A DNA stretch of 64,000 bases from Emticicia aquatilis (lineage in GTDB: Bacteria > Bacteroidota > Bacteroidia > Cytophagales > Spirosomataceae): NCBI RefSeq assembly GCF_014644295.1, contig NZ_BMKK01000016.1, positions 1 to 64,000 on the forward strand, written 5' to 3'. The translations under genes and the position numbers were made by a program. The first letter of the stretch is position 1; each line of letters begins with the position of its first letter. This document shows positions 33,004 to 42,711 of the stretch, piece after piece. The notes below the pieces were generated by a model, which did not search any database, was not told where the DNA came from, and saw nothing but the letters and a program-made list of their open reading frames with translations.

Positions 33004-35379
33004 GTGAAAAGATTTTTAAAATACATATATAGTTTGGTGATTATTTTAATCATCAATCAAAACATTTTTGCTCAAAATTGTGTCGGAACGGCTGGCCAAG
33101 TAAAATGGAGTTATTGGACTGGCTTCACTTCATACCCAGATAGTACCGATTTGTTTGCTCTCGAAACTTTCCCAAGTCGCCCAGATGGTTCGCAAACTTT
33201 GGGGTATCTGAAGACACCCGTTAATTACACCGATTATTTTGCTTCGGTTATCAGAGGTTATATCAAAGTTCCTGCAACCGATACTTACATTTTCAATATA
33301 ACAGGAGATGATAAATCCATATTTTTTCTGAGTACAAACGACTCTCCTGCTAATAAAATCAAACGAGCCGAGATTTCTACCTACTCAGGGTTGACTGAAT
33401 ACAACAAAGAAGCAGGTCAAACTTCGCAAAGTATTCAGCTCGTAGGTGGACAATATTATTATTTTGAGCTTTATAACTTTGAAGGGACAGGAGGTGACTT
33501 CGTGAGTTTGCAATGGAGAAAAGCCTCTGAAACTACTGTTGTGTGGTCAATTATCGACTTTAATTATATCTACGAATATGCTTGTGGGCAGAATTGTCCA
33601 CCAAGAGGCACAGCCTGTGATGATGGTAATGCAAGCACAACCAATGACCAACAAGATGGTTTCTGTAATTGTGTCGGTACAGCTCCAGCACCCAATAATT
33701 GTGTTGGTGATAAAGGTTTGATTGAAGCCTACTATTATGATAATATTACAGGAAATTATGTAGAAAACGACCTCATCAATGCTGCTAAGTTTCCACTATC
33801 GCCTGACCGCCGAGAAAAACTCAAAGGTGCATATGGGCCATTAGTTCCTTATGCGAGGGATAATTATGGAACACTTGTGCAAGGTTTTTTGACAGTACCT
33901 GTGACTGGGAACTATGAATTTAACATTACGGGCGATAATCAGACATTTTTCTTTCTAAGCTCCGACGATAAAATAGAAAACAAGCAGTCGCATCAAGCAT
34001 TGGTGATGTACGGCATCGACGAAACAGACTATAAAAGTTCTGTTTTTCAGAATATCGGGCCACTTTTCATGGAAAAAGGGAAATATTATTACTTTGAGTT
34101 TAGGCACAAAGAAAGTAGCTGGCGAGACCACTTTAACCTTTATTGGAAAACTCCATTTCATGAAATCAGACAGTGGAAACGAGTACCAAACTTTTACCTC
34201 TATGATTATAAATGTGAGATTTCGTGTATTGCTCAAAATACTCCTTGTAATGACGATAATCCGTTTACCAAAAACGATAAAATTGACGCCCAATGTAATT
34301 GCGTAGGTACGCCTTGCTCTGGCCCCGATTGTGATGATGAAACAGCTCGCTACCAAGCATACGATTCCTGCGACCCAACCAATAACCTCACGACACTAAA
34401 AGAAGCTGCATGGGTTTCGTGTACCAATACTTTAAATCCAAATCCTAATCCAGCAAGAGCAAGTAATGCTCACTGGATTATGTATGATTTTAATGACCGC
34501 TATAAATTCTCAACTTCGAGGGTTTGGAATTACAATGTAGAAAACGAAACCGACAAAGGTTTCAAGACTGTAACCGTTGATTATTCGACCGATGGTACAA
34601 CTTGGCAAGCACTGGGCAATACTTATTCGTGGCCAAAAGCACAAGGATTACCCGATTATTCAGGCTTTGCTGGCCCTAACTTCAATGACGTTAAGGCACG
34701 TTATATCCTGATTTCGGCCATCGAAAACTGGGGAGCTGGTTGTTCGGGGCTTGGAAAAGTGGCTTTTGATGCAGTATTGTGCAATCCGAGTGGCACACCA
34801 TGTAATGACAACGACCCTCTTACGTCTTACGATAAATTTGATAATAACTGTAATTGTAAAGGTGTGAATATTAATTGTGGCAGTGATACGCTCCGACTTG
34901 CCAAAGAAACCTTGGCAGATGGTGCATTCAAAGCCAAAAAACGCATCGAAGCTCAGAGTTTAGTGCCTACAACCAAAGATATTTCGTTTACGGCGGGAAA
35001 TAGTATTGTATTATTACCAGGTTTTGAGGTAAATAGTAGTGCGATATTCAAGGCCGATATTGCTGATTGTATTCAAGCGGCATTTGTGGCGAATCAGAAA
35101 GCTACTGCTCCTACTGATAGTTCGGAGTTTTCGACGAAAGACACTGAAACATCCAAACTGAAAGAAATTATTTTCAGAATCAATCAACCGAGTTATGTAA
35201 AATTATCTTTGAAAGACTCAAAAGACCAATTAATTGTTACTTTACTTGACCATTACTCGGAGAGTTTGGGTACTCAAACCAAATATTTGCCAACTAATAA
35301 ACTGGCCAAAGGCACTTATTTTGTAGAGCTTGAATTAGGCGAGAAAAAACTCAGACAAGAGTTTGTGGTAGATAAATGA
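33004..35379 (+). CDS. Large secreted protein with two PA14-like and one discoidin-like domain
   Basis: A 791-residue protein with a signal peptide (to about residue 23). Two PA14-like domains lie at about 25-190 and 235-400 (VIRGYIKVPATDTYIFNITGDD; LVQGFLTVPVTGNYEFNITGDN). Cys-rich loops of the type GTxCxDxNxxTxxDxxDxxCNCxG recur at about 200, 415 and 600. A F5/8-type beta domain is at about 450-595, a coathanger-type segment (IVLLPGFEVNSSAIFKADI) near 670, and the last 80 residues end GTYFVELELGEKKLRQEFVV, like a T9SS sorting tail. It is probably a secreted carbohydrate-binding or adhesin protein. Confidence 0.8.
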   Translation: MKRFLKYIYSLVIILIINQNIFAQNCVGTAGQVKWSYWTGFTSYPDSTDLFALETFPSRPDGSQTLGYLKTPVNYTDYFASVIRGYIKVPATDTYIFNITGDDKSIFFLSTNDSPANKIKRAEISTYSGLTEYNKEAGQTSQSIQLVGGQYYYFELYNFEGTGGDFVSLQWRKASETTVVWSIIDFNYIYEYACGQNCPPRGTACDDGNASTTNDQQDGFCNCVGTAPAPNNCVGDKGLIEAYYYDNITGNYVENDLINAAKFPLSPDRREKLKGAYGPLVPYARDNYGTLVQGFLTVPVTGNYEFNITGDNQTFFFLSSDDKIENKQSHQALVMYGIDETDYKSSVFQNIGPLFMEKGKYYYFEFRHKESSWRDHFNLYWKTPFHEIRQWKRVPNFYLYDYKCEISCIAQNTPCNDDNPFTKNDKIDAQCNCVGTPCSGPDCDDETARYQAYDSCDPTNNLTTLKEAAWVSCTNTLNPNPNPARASNAHWIMYDFNDRYKFSTSRVWNYNVENETDKGFKTVTVDYSTDGTTWQALGNTYSWPKAQGLPDYSGFAGPNFNDVKARYILISAIENWGAGCSGLGKVAFDAVLCNPSGTPCNDNDPLTSYDKFDNNCNCKGVNINCGSDTLRLAKETLADGAFKAKKRIEAQSLVPTTKDISFTAGNSIVLLPGFEVNSSAIFKADIADCIQAAFVANQKATAPTDSSEFSTKDTETSKLKEIIFRINQPSYVKLSLKDSKDQLIVTLLDHYSESLGTQTKYLPTNKLAKGTYFVELELGEKKLRQEFVVDK

Positions 35380-35384
35380 TTTTT

Positions 35385-35420
35385 AAGGAAGGCTTCATTT
35401 GAGATGAAGCCTTCCTTTTT
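35385..35420 (+). terminator. Strong terminator after the PA14-protein gene
   Basis: AAGGAAGGCTTCAT pairs with ATGAAGCCTTCCTT over 14 bp, followed by a T run. The same stem core recurs at 37062-37108. Confidence 0.88.
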
Positions 35421-35423
35421 TTA

Positions 35424-36251
35424 TCAATCTTCAACAAAAGTAAATACTGGAACATTGGCATGATTAACCACATCTTCGGCAATACTTCCTTTGAAGAAAT
35501 GCGTAATTCCTGTACGCCCGTGAGTGTACATCACTACCAAATCGGCATCAATTTCTTCGACGTAATCTAAAATTCCAGCCTCAACCGTTGTAGCTTCCTG
35601 CACAACAAACTTACAATCAGTTAGCTTTAATTTGGCAGTCATTTTCTGCATTTTATCTTTGATTTCGGCATAATCAATTACTTTCAAGGCAGTATCTACA
35701 TATAAGAAATGCAGCTCGGCATCTTTAAACGGCAGATGATAGAGAGCTTTTTTAAGGAATTGTTCATGAGTGAAGTCAATTGCAAACACAACTTTTTTCG
35801 GTTCAAAATTATCTACATCACCTTTGACAACCAGCACAGGGCAAGAAGCCATTCTGACTACTTCTTCACTATTTGAACCACCGAAAAACTCTTTAAATCC
35901 TTCAGCTCCATTCGACCCCATGACAATCAAATCTGCCTTATGATTCAGTACAGAATCAACAAACTTTTCGCTACTTTCATCAATCAAAGCTTTGATTTTT
36001 ACACCTTCATATTTACTGATAAGTTCGTTCATTTCATTTTTAGCATCATTCAATACGCCTTTCCAAGCATCATCAATCGAAATACCCGAAGCACCATACA
36101 ATGAATAATAAGTATTAATATCTTGTACAGGGTAAATGCTTACATTTAGCAATTCGATGGTTGCACCGTTATAACGAGCGATATTGACAGCCACATCAAG
36201 AGCCTTATTGGCAATAGGACTAAAATCAGTTGGAACAAGTATCTTTTTCAT
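35424..36251 (-). CDS. Universal stress protein, two-domain
   Basis: A 275-residue tandem UspA protein. Domain 1 (about 1-145): MKKILVPTDFSPIANKALDVAVNIA and VMGSNGAEGFKEFFGGSNSEEVV. Domain 2 (about 150-275): KVVFAIDFTHEQFLKKALYHLP and VMYTHGRTGITHFFKGSIAEDVVNHANVPVFTF, with an intact GxxG-type nucleotide motif. So unlike the protein at 13962-14813, both halves keep the motif. It is monocistronic and separated from the island by the DUF1800 operon. Confidence 0.93.
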   Translation of the reverse strand: MKKILVPTDFSPIANKALDVAVNIARYNGATIELLNVSIYPVQDINTYYSLYGASGISIDDAWKGVLNDAKNEMNELISKYEGVKIKALIDESSEKFVDSVLNHKADLIVMGSNGAEGFKEFFGGSNSEEVVRMASCPVLVVKGDVDNFEPKKVVFAIDFTHEQFLKKALYHLPFKDAELHFLYVDTALKVIDYAEIKDKMQKMTAKLKLTDCKFVVQEATTVEAGILDYVEEIDADLVVMYTHGRTGITHFFKGSIAEDVVNHANVPVFTFVED

Positions 36252-36460
36252 TGGAATTTCGAGATTTGGTGAGATTTTATTTTTCAGTAAAATTCCTACT
36301 TAATACCTATCTTTTATATGACCTCCAATAATTGCATAACTGATTCTTTATCAGTTAAATAATGTTTAAAATCAACTTTTAGCCTGACGATATATATAGT
36401 TTTAGAAAAAATTACGGTTAGAGAAATCAATCAAAATACTCGTATTAAAAAATCATTTTT

Positions 36461-36468
36461 TACCTTTA
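36461..36468 (+). promoter_or_regulatory. Possible -7 box of the gamma-carbonic anhydrase gene
   Basis: TACCTTTA fits TAnnTTT(G/A), 57 bases ahead of the start. No clear TTTG at -33, so weak. The rest of 36252-36525 shows nothing. Confidence 0.3.
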
Positions 36469-36525
36469 CACTCATAACACTTAAAGTATCTTAAATCCGT
36501 TTTCGGGAGATTAATCAACTATAAT

Positions 36526-37050
36526 ATGGCTCTGATATTACCAGTTTTAGGAAAAATGCCACAAAATGGCGAAAATTGTTGGTTTGCTCCAAATGCCACC
36601 ATCGTTGGCGATGTCACGATGGGAAAAGACTGTACGGTATGGTTTAATGCTGTTGTTCGGGGCGATGTAAATTCAATCATCATGGGCGACCGTGTAAATA
36701 TTCAAGACGGTGCCGTTATACATTGTACTTACCAAAAATCAAAAACTATTATCGGGAATAATGTGAGTATCGCCCACAATGCAGTAGTACATGGCTGCAC
36801 GATTGAGGATGAGGTACTGGTTGGAATGGGAGCAATTATAATGGATGGAGCAGTTATCGGTAAAAACTCAATCATAGCCGCAGGGGCAATCGTGACTCAA
36901 AATACAGTTGTGCCAGCAGGTAGCATTTATGCAGGAAACCCAGCGAAGTTTTTGAAGGCTGTAACGCCTGAACTTGGAGAAGTGTTTATGCGAACTGCCA
37001 ACAATTATGTGATGTATGCGGGTTGGTTTAAAGAGAGTTCGGCGGAATAA
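36526..37050 (+). CDS. Gamma-class carbonic anhydrase family protein
   Basis: A 174-residue left-handed beta-helix. The hexapeptide repeats run from about 14 to 150 (ENCWFAPNATIVGDVTMGKDCTVWFNAVVRGD split over 17-48). Zinc ligand histidines are visible in AVIHCTYQ and SIAHNAVVHG. The C-terminus has two short helices. Whether it hydrates CO2 or is a relative such as YrdA/PaaY cannot be settled by eye. It ends in a hairpin (37062-37108). Confidence 0.92.
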   Translation: MALILPVLGKMPQNGENCWFAPNATIVGDVTMGKDCTVWFNAVVRGDVNSIIMGDRVNIQDGAVIHCTYQKSKTIIGNNVSIAHNAVVHGCTIEDEVLVGMGAIIMDGAVIGKNSIIAAGAIVTQNTVVPAGSIYAGNPAKFLKAVTPELGEVFMRTANNYVMYAGWFKESSAE

Positions 37051-37061
37051 ATGAAATAAAA

Positions 37062-37108
37062 AAGGAAGGCTTCGTTTTGAAGGGGACGCCCAGTCCGAAG
37101 CCTTCCTT
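37062..37108. terminator. Bidirectional-looking terminator
   Basis: AAGGAAGGCTTCG (37062-37074) and CGAAGCCTTCCTT (37096-37108) form a 13-bp stem between convergent genes, with A-rich sequence on the left and right. The stem core is the same as at 35385-35417. Confidence 0.8.
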
Positions 37109-37120
37109 AAAAACTATATT

Positions 37121-37756
37121 TTACATATCGCTCAATTCTTTCTTGGCATTAAGATAACCTCTAATGACAGTGAAAGTTGTGATTCCGAGGAAGAAGAAAA
37201 TAATGTATTGGACGTAATCTACTATCCACGGGAATTTTTCGCCAAAATAAAATCCACCGCCTACTAAAACGACCGTCCAAATGAGGCCACCTAAGATGTT
37301 ATAAAGCATGAATTTATAGATATTCATCTTTACAATTCCCGCTAAAATTGGTGAAAATGTACGAATAACTGGCAAAAAACGAGCAATAACTAAAGTTTGG
37401 CTACCATATTTTTCAAAATATTTTCTGGTATTTTCGATATATTTTTTCTTAAAAAACAATGAGTCGGGTCGAGTTTGTATGCCATCGCCAAAATACCGCC
37501 CAATGATATATCCTAAAAGCGACCCCAACACAGCAGCGGCAAACACACAAAACATCAATAACGAAACTGGTACATTGAGAAGCTTTGTGCCACAAAATAC
37601 CCCCGAAAGGAATAAAAGATAGTCGCCCGGAAGAAAAAAACCGAAGATTATCCCGTTTTCAATAAAGATAATTAAAGTAATCGTAATCAATCCACCCGTC
37701 CGAATCAACTCCTCGGAATTCATCAAGTATTTAAACCATTCGCTAATCTGTTCCAT
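37121..37756 (-). CDS. DedA family membrane protein
   Basis: A 211-residue inner membrane protein with about five membrane segments. DedA features are FIENGIIFGFFLPGDYLLFLSGVF (about 32-55), GSLLGYIIGRYFGD (about 78-91) and FEKYGSQTLVIARFLPVIRTFSPILAGIVKMN (about 114-145), with the conserved Arg and Pro residues. DedA proteins flip undecaprenyl phosphate or other lipids in several bacteria. No partner gene is adjacent. Confidence 0.93.
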   Translation of the reverse strand: MEQISEWFKYLMNSEELIRTGGLITITLIIFIENGIIFGFFLPGDYLLFLSGVFCGTKLLNVPVSLLMFCVFAAAVLGSLLGYIIGRYFGDGIQTRPDSLFFKKKYIENTRKYFEKYGSQTLVIARFLPVIRTFSPILAGIVKMNIYKFMLYNILGGLIWTVVLVGGGFYFGEKFPWIVDYVQYIIFFFLGITTFTVIRGYLNAKKELSDM

Positions 37757-37829
37757 TGAAATATCTTATAAGTTGATTGTTGCTGAAACAATCTATTGTT
37801 GTCTGAAGTGTACTCCTTTTTACCTTTAC

Positions 37830-38285
37830 TTACTCAACTTTTGGTTCGTTCAGTTCAATTACATAACCATCAGGGTCAGTAACGTATATCTGAAAAGCTC
37901 CATCAAAACGTTTCTGACGAACATAAGGCAAATTCTTTTCTTTCAAAAATGCCTCAATTTTATCAGCGGAGTTTTTTGGAATCGTCAACGAAAAATGCCC
38001 GCCATTTTTATCATTATTGGTCACTGGCTCGTTTCGACCAAGCAATAAATGTAATTGCTGATTTGGTGCAATCTGAAACCAACGTCTGATAGCCACTAAA
38101 TTATCTGGCACGTCAACTGGCTTTAAACCAATGATCTCACGGTAAAACTTTGCACTTTCTCTGAGGTCTTTCACGTAAAGTCCTACATGATTATAGCCTT
38201 GAATCTCAATAGCAGATTGGCTTTGTGCAAAACTTACCGTGCTTATCAATAATAAAAAAACAGTTGTTATTCTAAAATAATTCAT
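37830..38285 (-). CDS. Exported VOC (glyoxalase-fold) protein
   Basis: A 151-residue protein with a signal peptide (ITTVFLLLISTVSFAQ) followed by a complete VOC domain: GYNHVGLYVKDLRESAKFYREIIGLKPV (about 30-57), a His in QLHLLLGR, HFSLTIP, and the terminal ITDPDGY-like VTDPDGYVIELNEP. The metal ligands His33, His76 (approximate) and Glu near the end are present. The reaction is unknown; periplasmic location is unusual among VOC enzymes. Confidence 0.88.
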   Translation of the reverse strand: MNYFRITTVFLLLISTVSFAQSQSAIEIQGYNHVGLYVKDLRESAKFYREIIGLKPVDVPDNLVAIRRWFQIAPNQQLHLLLGRNEPVTNNDKNGGHFSLTIPKNSADKIEAFLKEKNLPYVRQKRFDGAFQIYVTDPDGYVIELNEPKVE

Positions 38286-38299
38286 TAGCTTGGGTTTAG

Positions 38300-38334
38300 A
38301 AAATTAAGAATTGAGAATTAAAAATTAAGAATTG
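38300..38334. repeat. Short AT-rich direct repeat
   Basis: AAAATTAAGAATTG occurs at 38300-38313 and 38321-38334, just upstream of the VOC gene. Similar AATTAAGAAT/GTAGAATTAT words occur at 17220-17283. Simple sequence; no function inferred. Confidence 0.4.
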
Positions 38335-38388
38335 TATTCTAAAAGTAATTATAAGAGAACTATTCCTTGAATAACTAATCAACCAATA

Positions 38389-40272
38389 TTAAGCCATTTC
38401 TGCCAATTCTAACCAACGGAACTCTTTTTCTTCGATTAGATTTGAAACTTCTTCAAATTCTTTTGCCCAAGCGGCCAATTCTTCGTGCGAACCTTCACCC
38501 GCATTCATTTTTTCTACCAAAGTAGCTTTTTTCTTTTCTAAATTCTCAATTTCTGTACCTAAATTCTCGTACTCTTTTTGTTCTTTGAAAGTCAACTTGC
38601 GTTTAGGTTCGCTCGGCTGCATTACTATAGCTGGCGTTGCGTTGGCCGATTTAAGATGAGCTTGTTTTTCTTTTTCGGCTAATTCCTGCTCTTCTTTATC
38701 TTCTTTCCACGAACGATAATCAGTGTAGTTCCCCGGGTAATCTCTGATATAACCATCGCCTTCAAATACAAAGAGGTGGTCAACCAATTTGTCCATGAAA
38801 TAACGGTCGTGCGACACAACCAGCAAACAACCGCCAAAATTCAACAAGAAATCTTCTAAAACATTGAGCGTTGCAATGTCTAAATCGTTGGTTGGCTCAT
38901 CAAGAATCAAGAAATTTGGGTTTTGAACCAAAATTTTGAGCAACTGCAAACGGCGTTTTTCTCCTCCACTTAGCTTACTTACATAGCTGTATTGCATGGC
39001 TGGTGGGAATAAAAAGAGCGTTAAGAAGTTTGAAATTGAAAGTTCTGTACCATCAGCCATTTTTACGTACTCAGCAATTTCTCGCACTACCTCAATTACT
39101 CGCTGACCTTCATCAAAATTTAAGCCTGTTTGCGAATAATATCCAATCTTAATGGTATCGCCTTTTACGACACGCCCCATATCTGGTTTGAGTTGTTCGG
39201 TCAGAATTTCGAGCATCGTACTTTTACCCATGCCGTTTTTACCCACAATCCCGATTCGGTCGCCACGCTTAAAGGTATAGCTAAATTCAGATATTAATTT
39301 TTTATTGTCAAACGACTTACTGATATGCTGAATCTCCATGATTTTACTGCCCATACGCTCCATTTTCATGCTCAACTCAAGCTTTTCTTCGGGGCCTTTT
39401 CTGACAGTTTTTTCTTTTAATTCATAAAACGCATCAATTCTACTCTGTGATTTTGTTCCACGAGCCTTCGGTTGCTTACGCATCCACTCCAATTCTTTAC
39501 GCAATAAATTTCGGTAATTTTTCTGAGTAGCAGCATCAACGGCTTCTTGTTCTTCTTTTTTCTCCAAATAATAAGCGTAGCTACCAGCGTACTTAAATAC
39601 CTTACTATTAGACAGTTCCAAGATTCTATTACATACTTTATCTAAAAAATAACGGTCGTGCGTAACCAAAAGCAAAGTAATATTTGAGGAAGAAAGATAA
39701 CCTTCGAGCCACTCGATAGTGTCGAGGTCAAGGTGGTTGGTAGGCTCATCAAGAATCAAGAAATCAGGTTCTTCGATTAAAACACGAGCAAGTGCCACAC
39801 GTTTTTTTTGTCCACCCGAAAGATTTCCCACGAGTTTATCAAAATACTCAATTCCCAGTTTCCCCAGAATCTGTTTTACTTTTGTTTCATAATCCCAAGC
39901 CTTTAGGTTATCTACCTGTTCGATAGCTCTTGCAATTCGATTATCATCACCCGAAAGCAAGGCATCCTCGTATTCTTTAACGGCTTTCGTATTGGAGTTT
40001 TCGATAGCAAAAATGGTTTCCATCACAGTTTTACCTGCCTGAAAATCTGGTTCTTGGTCTAAATACCCCACTCTAATATCTTTTCTGATACTAATCTCTC
40101 CCCCATCTACATCCGATTTTCCGATAATCATATTTAACATCGACGATTTACCCGAACCATTCGAGCCAATCAATGCTACTTTTTCGCCTTGTAAAATCCC
40201 AAATGTAAGATTCTTAAACAACCAACGCTCACCTAAATTTTTCCCGATATTCTCGGCCGATAAATAATTCAT
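38389..40272 (-). CDS. ABC-F family ATPase (Uup/EttA-like)
   Basis: A 627-residue soluble protein with two ABC domains: Walker A GSNGSGKSS at about 36-44 and GKNGMGKST at about 342-350; signatures LSGGQKKRVALARVL and LSGGEKRRLQLLKIL; Walker B LILDEPTNHLD and LILDEPTNDLD. A charged linker (about 230-300) and a C-terminal coiled coil (about 540-625) are as in Uup, which acts on ribosomes or DNA. No membrane partner, as expected. Confidence 0.95.
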   Translation of the reverse strand: MNYLSAENIGKNLGERWLFKNLTFGILQGEKVALIGSNGSGKSSMLNMIIGKSDVDGGEISIRKDIRVGYLDQEPDFQAGKTVMETIFAIENSNTKAVKEYEDALLSGDDNRIARAIEQVDNLKAWDYETKVKQILGKLGIEYFDKLVGNLSGGQKKRVALARVLIEEPDFLILDEPTNHLDLDTIEWLEGYLSSSNITLLLVTHDRYFLDKVCNRILELSNSKVFKYAGSYAYYLEKKEEQEAVDAATQKNYRNLLRKELEWMRKQPKARGTKSQSRIDAFYELKEKTVRKGPEEKLELSMKMERMGSKIMEIQHISKSFDNKKLISEFSYTFKRGDRIGIVGKNGMGKSTMLEILTEQLKPDMGRVVKGDTIKIGYYSQTGLNFDEGQRVIEVVREIAEYVKMADGTELSISNFLTLFLFPPAMQYSYVSKLSGGEKRRLQLLKILVQNPNFLILDEPTNDLDIATLNVLEDFLLNFGGCLLVVSHDRYFMDKLVDHLFVFEGDGYIRDYPGNYTDYRSWKEDKEEQELAEKEKQAHLKSANATPAIVMQPSEPKRKLTFKEQKEYENLGTEIENLEKKKATLVEKMNAGEGSHEELAAWAKEFEEVSNLIEEKEFRWLELAEMA

Positions 40273-40403
40273 ATATTTCTGCTAAACATCATCTGATAAA
40301 CTTCAAATGACTACTAATTCTTTAATTTTATGCAATTTAATACTTTATTCGTGGAACGTAACTTTATTTCGTTCGATAGTTGGGCCAGATGTATCATCAA
40401 GCC

Positions 40404-40691
40404 TCAAAGAAATCGCTCTACTAACACTTCCCATTCTTCTTCGAGCGAGATTTTAGGCATTGATTCACCGATTCTACGATACCAATAATTCGCATTAAAC
40501 CTATCTCCTTCCTTGCGGTGAAGATAGGCGTGCAGTTGGTCGTAAGCCAGCGTTCCTTCTTTTGTTTGGGCAATATTATGAGCTGCCTCCCAATCGCCTT
40601 TGGCATCATGCCAGAGGGCTTGCACCAAAATCGGAAGGGTTTTCGGAACTTGATTTTCTTTGAGGGTATTTTTGAAAGTTATTAAATCCAT
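40404..40691 (-). CDS. Conserved hypothetical protein
   Basis: A 95-residue soluble helical protein. The central line LWHDAKGDWEAAHNIAQTKEG (about 26-46) followed by LHAYLHRKEGDRFNANYWYRRIG (about 53-75) resembles a conserved unnamed family with a TPR-like feel. No signal peptide. The role is unknown. Upstream of it, a divergent gene for an LTA-synthase-like enzyme begins at 40800. Confidence 0.72.
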   Translation of the reverse strand: MDLITFKNTLKENQVPKTLPILVQALWHDAKGDWEAAHNIAQTKEGTLAYDQLHAYLHRKEGDRFNANYWYRRIGESMPKISLEEEWEVLVERFL

Positions 40692-40748
40692 CTTTTTATT
40701 ACAGTGAAAGATTGTTGGGTCAGGAGTGCCGTTAGACCTTATTTTTAT

Positions 40749-40756
40749 TAATTTTG
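40749..40756 (+). promoter_or_regulatory. -7 box upstream of the phosphotransferase gene
   Basis: TAATTTTG matches TAnnTTTG, 43 bases before the ATG at 40800. No TTTG at the usual -33 spacing. Confidence 0.4.
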
Positions 40757-40799
40757 CACCAAATTTAACAAAAAATTAACCCAAACTGGGGCTTTTCTT

Positions 40800-42668
40800 A
40801 TGTATTTACTTGTGTGGTTGAAGCGTATTACGTGGTTGCTTATCTTTTATTTCTTACTCAGATTTTTGTTTCTTGTTTTCAATATCAAATCTTTTCAATT
40901 TGCTGATGCTCAACAAATTAGCTATGCTTTTTTGTATGGTATAAAGTTCGATTTATCAGCCATTTTTATCAGCAATGTACTTTTTACGATAGCTTCTTTA
41001 TTGCCGTTTAGATTTACTGAAAAACAAAGTTATCAAAGCTTTCTGAAATATCTTTATTGGATTCCGAACATCGTATTCTTTTGGACAAATATTGCCGATT
41101 TTGAATATTATAAATTCATAGGCCGACGAACAATTTTTGAAGTCTTCGGTATAATGGGAGATGTTTTTGCTCAATCATTTAGCCTAATTGGTTCTTATTG
41201 GTATTTGGTCTTTCTATGGATTTTTGTAAGTTTTCTTTTTGTTAAATTTACGCCAAATAGCCCCAACTTTGCCAGAATCTCTTTGCGAAACAGTCCTCGT
41301 CAAATAATTCTAAAATCCATCATTTGGTTACTTGGAATCGGTTTTACGATATTGTTTTTCCGAGGTGGATTTCAAGAAAAACCACTTAGAATCAATCAGG
41401 CATTCGAGCAACATGATAATCATCTCGGAAATCTGACGCTCAATACCACCTTTACTTTTCTGACCACGATTGATGCGAAAGGCACAGAAAAAATTAATTA
41501 TTTTACTGATAATCAATTAGTTGACAATTTAGTCAAGCGAGATAGAAGTTCGCATTTTTCAGCAAGTGCTACCCCACAAAACGTCGTTATTATTATTCTC
41601 GAAAGTTTTGGAAAAGAATATATGGGCTACAAAAATCCCTACAAAGGCTACACGCCTTTCTTAGATTCTTTGGCAAAAAATAGCCTTTTCATGGAAAATT
41701 GTTTTGCCAATGGCCGGGAATCTATTATTGCGATGCCTGCTATTACGGCGGCAATTCCACAATTGATTGAAGAGCCATTTATTACCTCAAGTTATCAGTC
41801 GAATAAATTTGCGGGGCTGGGAAGTATCGTAAAAAAACATGGTTATGTTTCGTCATTCTTTCATGGTGCAAGAAATGGTTCGATGGGTTTTGAGGGTTTT
41901 TCGCAACTCGCTGGCTTTGATAAATATTTCGGGCTAAATCAATATCCTAAAGAAAAAATGGAAACTGATTTTGATAAAAACTGGGGAATTTTCGATGAAC
42001 CGTATTTGCAATATTTTGCCACAGAATTATCGAAAGAAAGTAAACCTTTTGTGGGTTGTGTTTTTACGCTGAGTTCGCACCACCCCTACCCGATTCCAAC
42101 CCAATACAAAGGAAAATTCCCAAAAGGAAAAGCCGAAATCCACGAAAGTTTGGGCTATACTGATTTAGCTTTGAAACATTTCTTTGAAACTGCGGCTAAA
42201 CAAACGTGGTTTAAAAATACACTTTTTGTGATTACAGCCGACCATACGCAGTTTAATACCGAAAAAAAATACGCAACGCCAACGGGAGCATACAGTGTAC
42301 CTTTGATTCTATATCACCCTAATAATCAAATACTTACACAATTAAAAAGCCTTGCAGATTCAACGAAAATATGCCAACATTCTGATATTTTACCAAGTAT
42401 TTTAGATTTTTTGAGTATCAATCAACAAGAAGTTTTACCTTTCGGAGAATCTATTTTTGCTCGAAATAAAGGTTTAGCGTTTCAATTAAATTCGGGGGTT
42501 TTTAGATTAATATCAGAAAACAAATATGTAGAAATGAGCCTTGATGGCAAGGCAAAAGGATTTGATTTAAAATCTGATAAATCAATAAATAATTTTGAGA
42601 CAAAACAACTGAAAGCCTACATTCAATATTATCGAAATGGTTTAATAGAAAATTCGTGGCTAAAGTAG
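40800..42668 (+). CDS. LTA synthase-like membrane phosphotransferase (alkaline phosphatase fold)
   Basis: A 622-residue protein: five membrane segments in residues 1-200, then a periplasmic sulfatase-type domain (about 255-600). Catalytic landmarks are VVIIILESFGKEYMGY (metal-binding Glu), CFANGRESIIAMPAITAAIP with Ser rather than Thr as the likely nucleophile, LSSHHPYPIP and VITADHTQF. The family adds glycerophosphate or phosphoethanolamine to lipids or polymers. A Gram-negative host has no lipoteichoic acid, so the acceptor is probably an envelope glycan or lipid. Confidence 0.9.
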   Translation: MYLLVWLKRITWLLIFYFLLRFLFLVFNIKSFQFADAQQISYAFLYGIKFDLSAIFISNVLFTIASLLPFRFTEKQSYQSFLKYLYWIPNIVFFWTNIADFEYYKFIGRRTIFEVFGIMGDVFAQSFSLIGSYWYLVFLWIFVSFLFVKFTPNSPNFARISLRNSPRQIILKSIIWLLGIGFTILFFRGGFQEKPLRINQAFEQHDNHLGNLTLNTTFTFLTTIDAKGTEKINYFTDNQLVDNLVKRDRSSHFSASATPQNVVIIILESFGKEYMGYKNPYKGYTPFLDSLAKNSLFMENCFANGRESIIAMPAITAAIPQLIEEPFITSSYQSNKFAGLGSIVKKHGYVSSFFHGARNGSMGFEGFSQLAGFDKYFGLNQYPKEKMETDFDKNWGIFDEPYLQYFATELSKESKPFVGCVFTLSSHHPYPIPTQYKGKFPKGKAEIHESLGYTDLALKHFFETAAKQTWFKNTLFVITADHTQFNTEKKYATPTGAYSVPLILYHPNNQILTQLKSLADSTKICQHSDILPSILDFLSINQQEVLPFGESIFARNKGLAFQLNSGVFRLISENKYVEMSLDGKAKGFDLKSDKSINNFETKQLKAYIQYYRNGLIENSWLK

Positions 42669-42711
42669 CACAACTGCCTCGGCAGTCCGATTTCCAAGTT
42701 GTGTAGTACCA

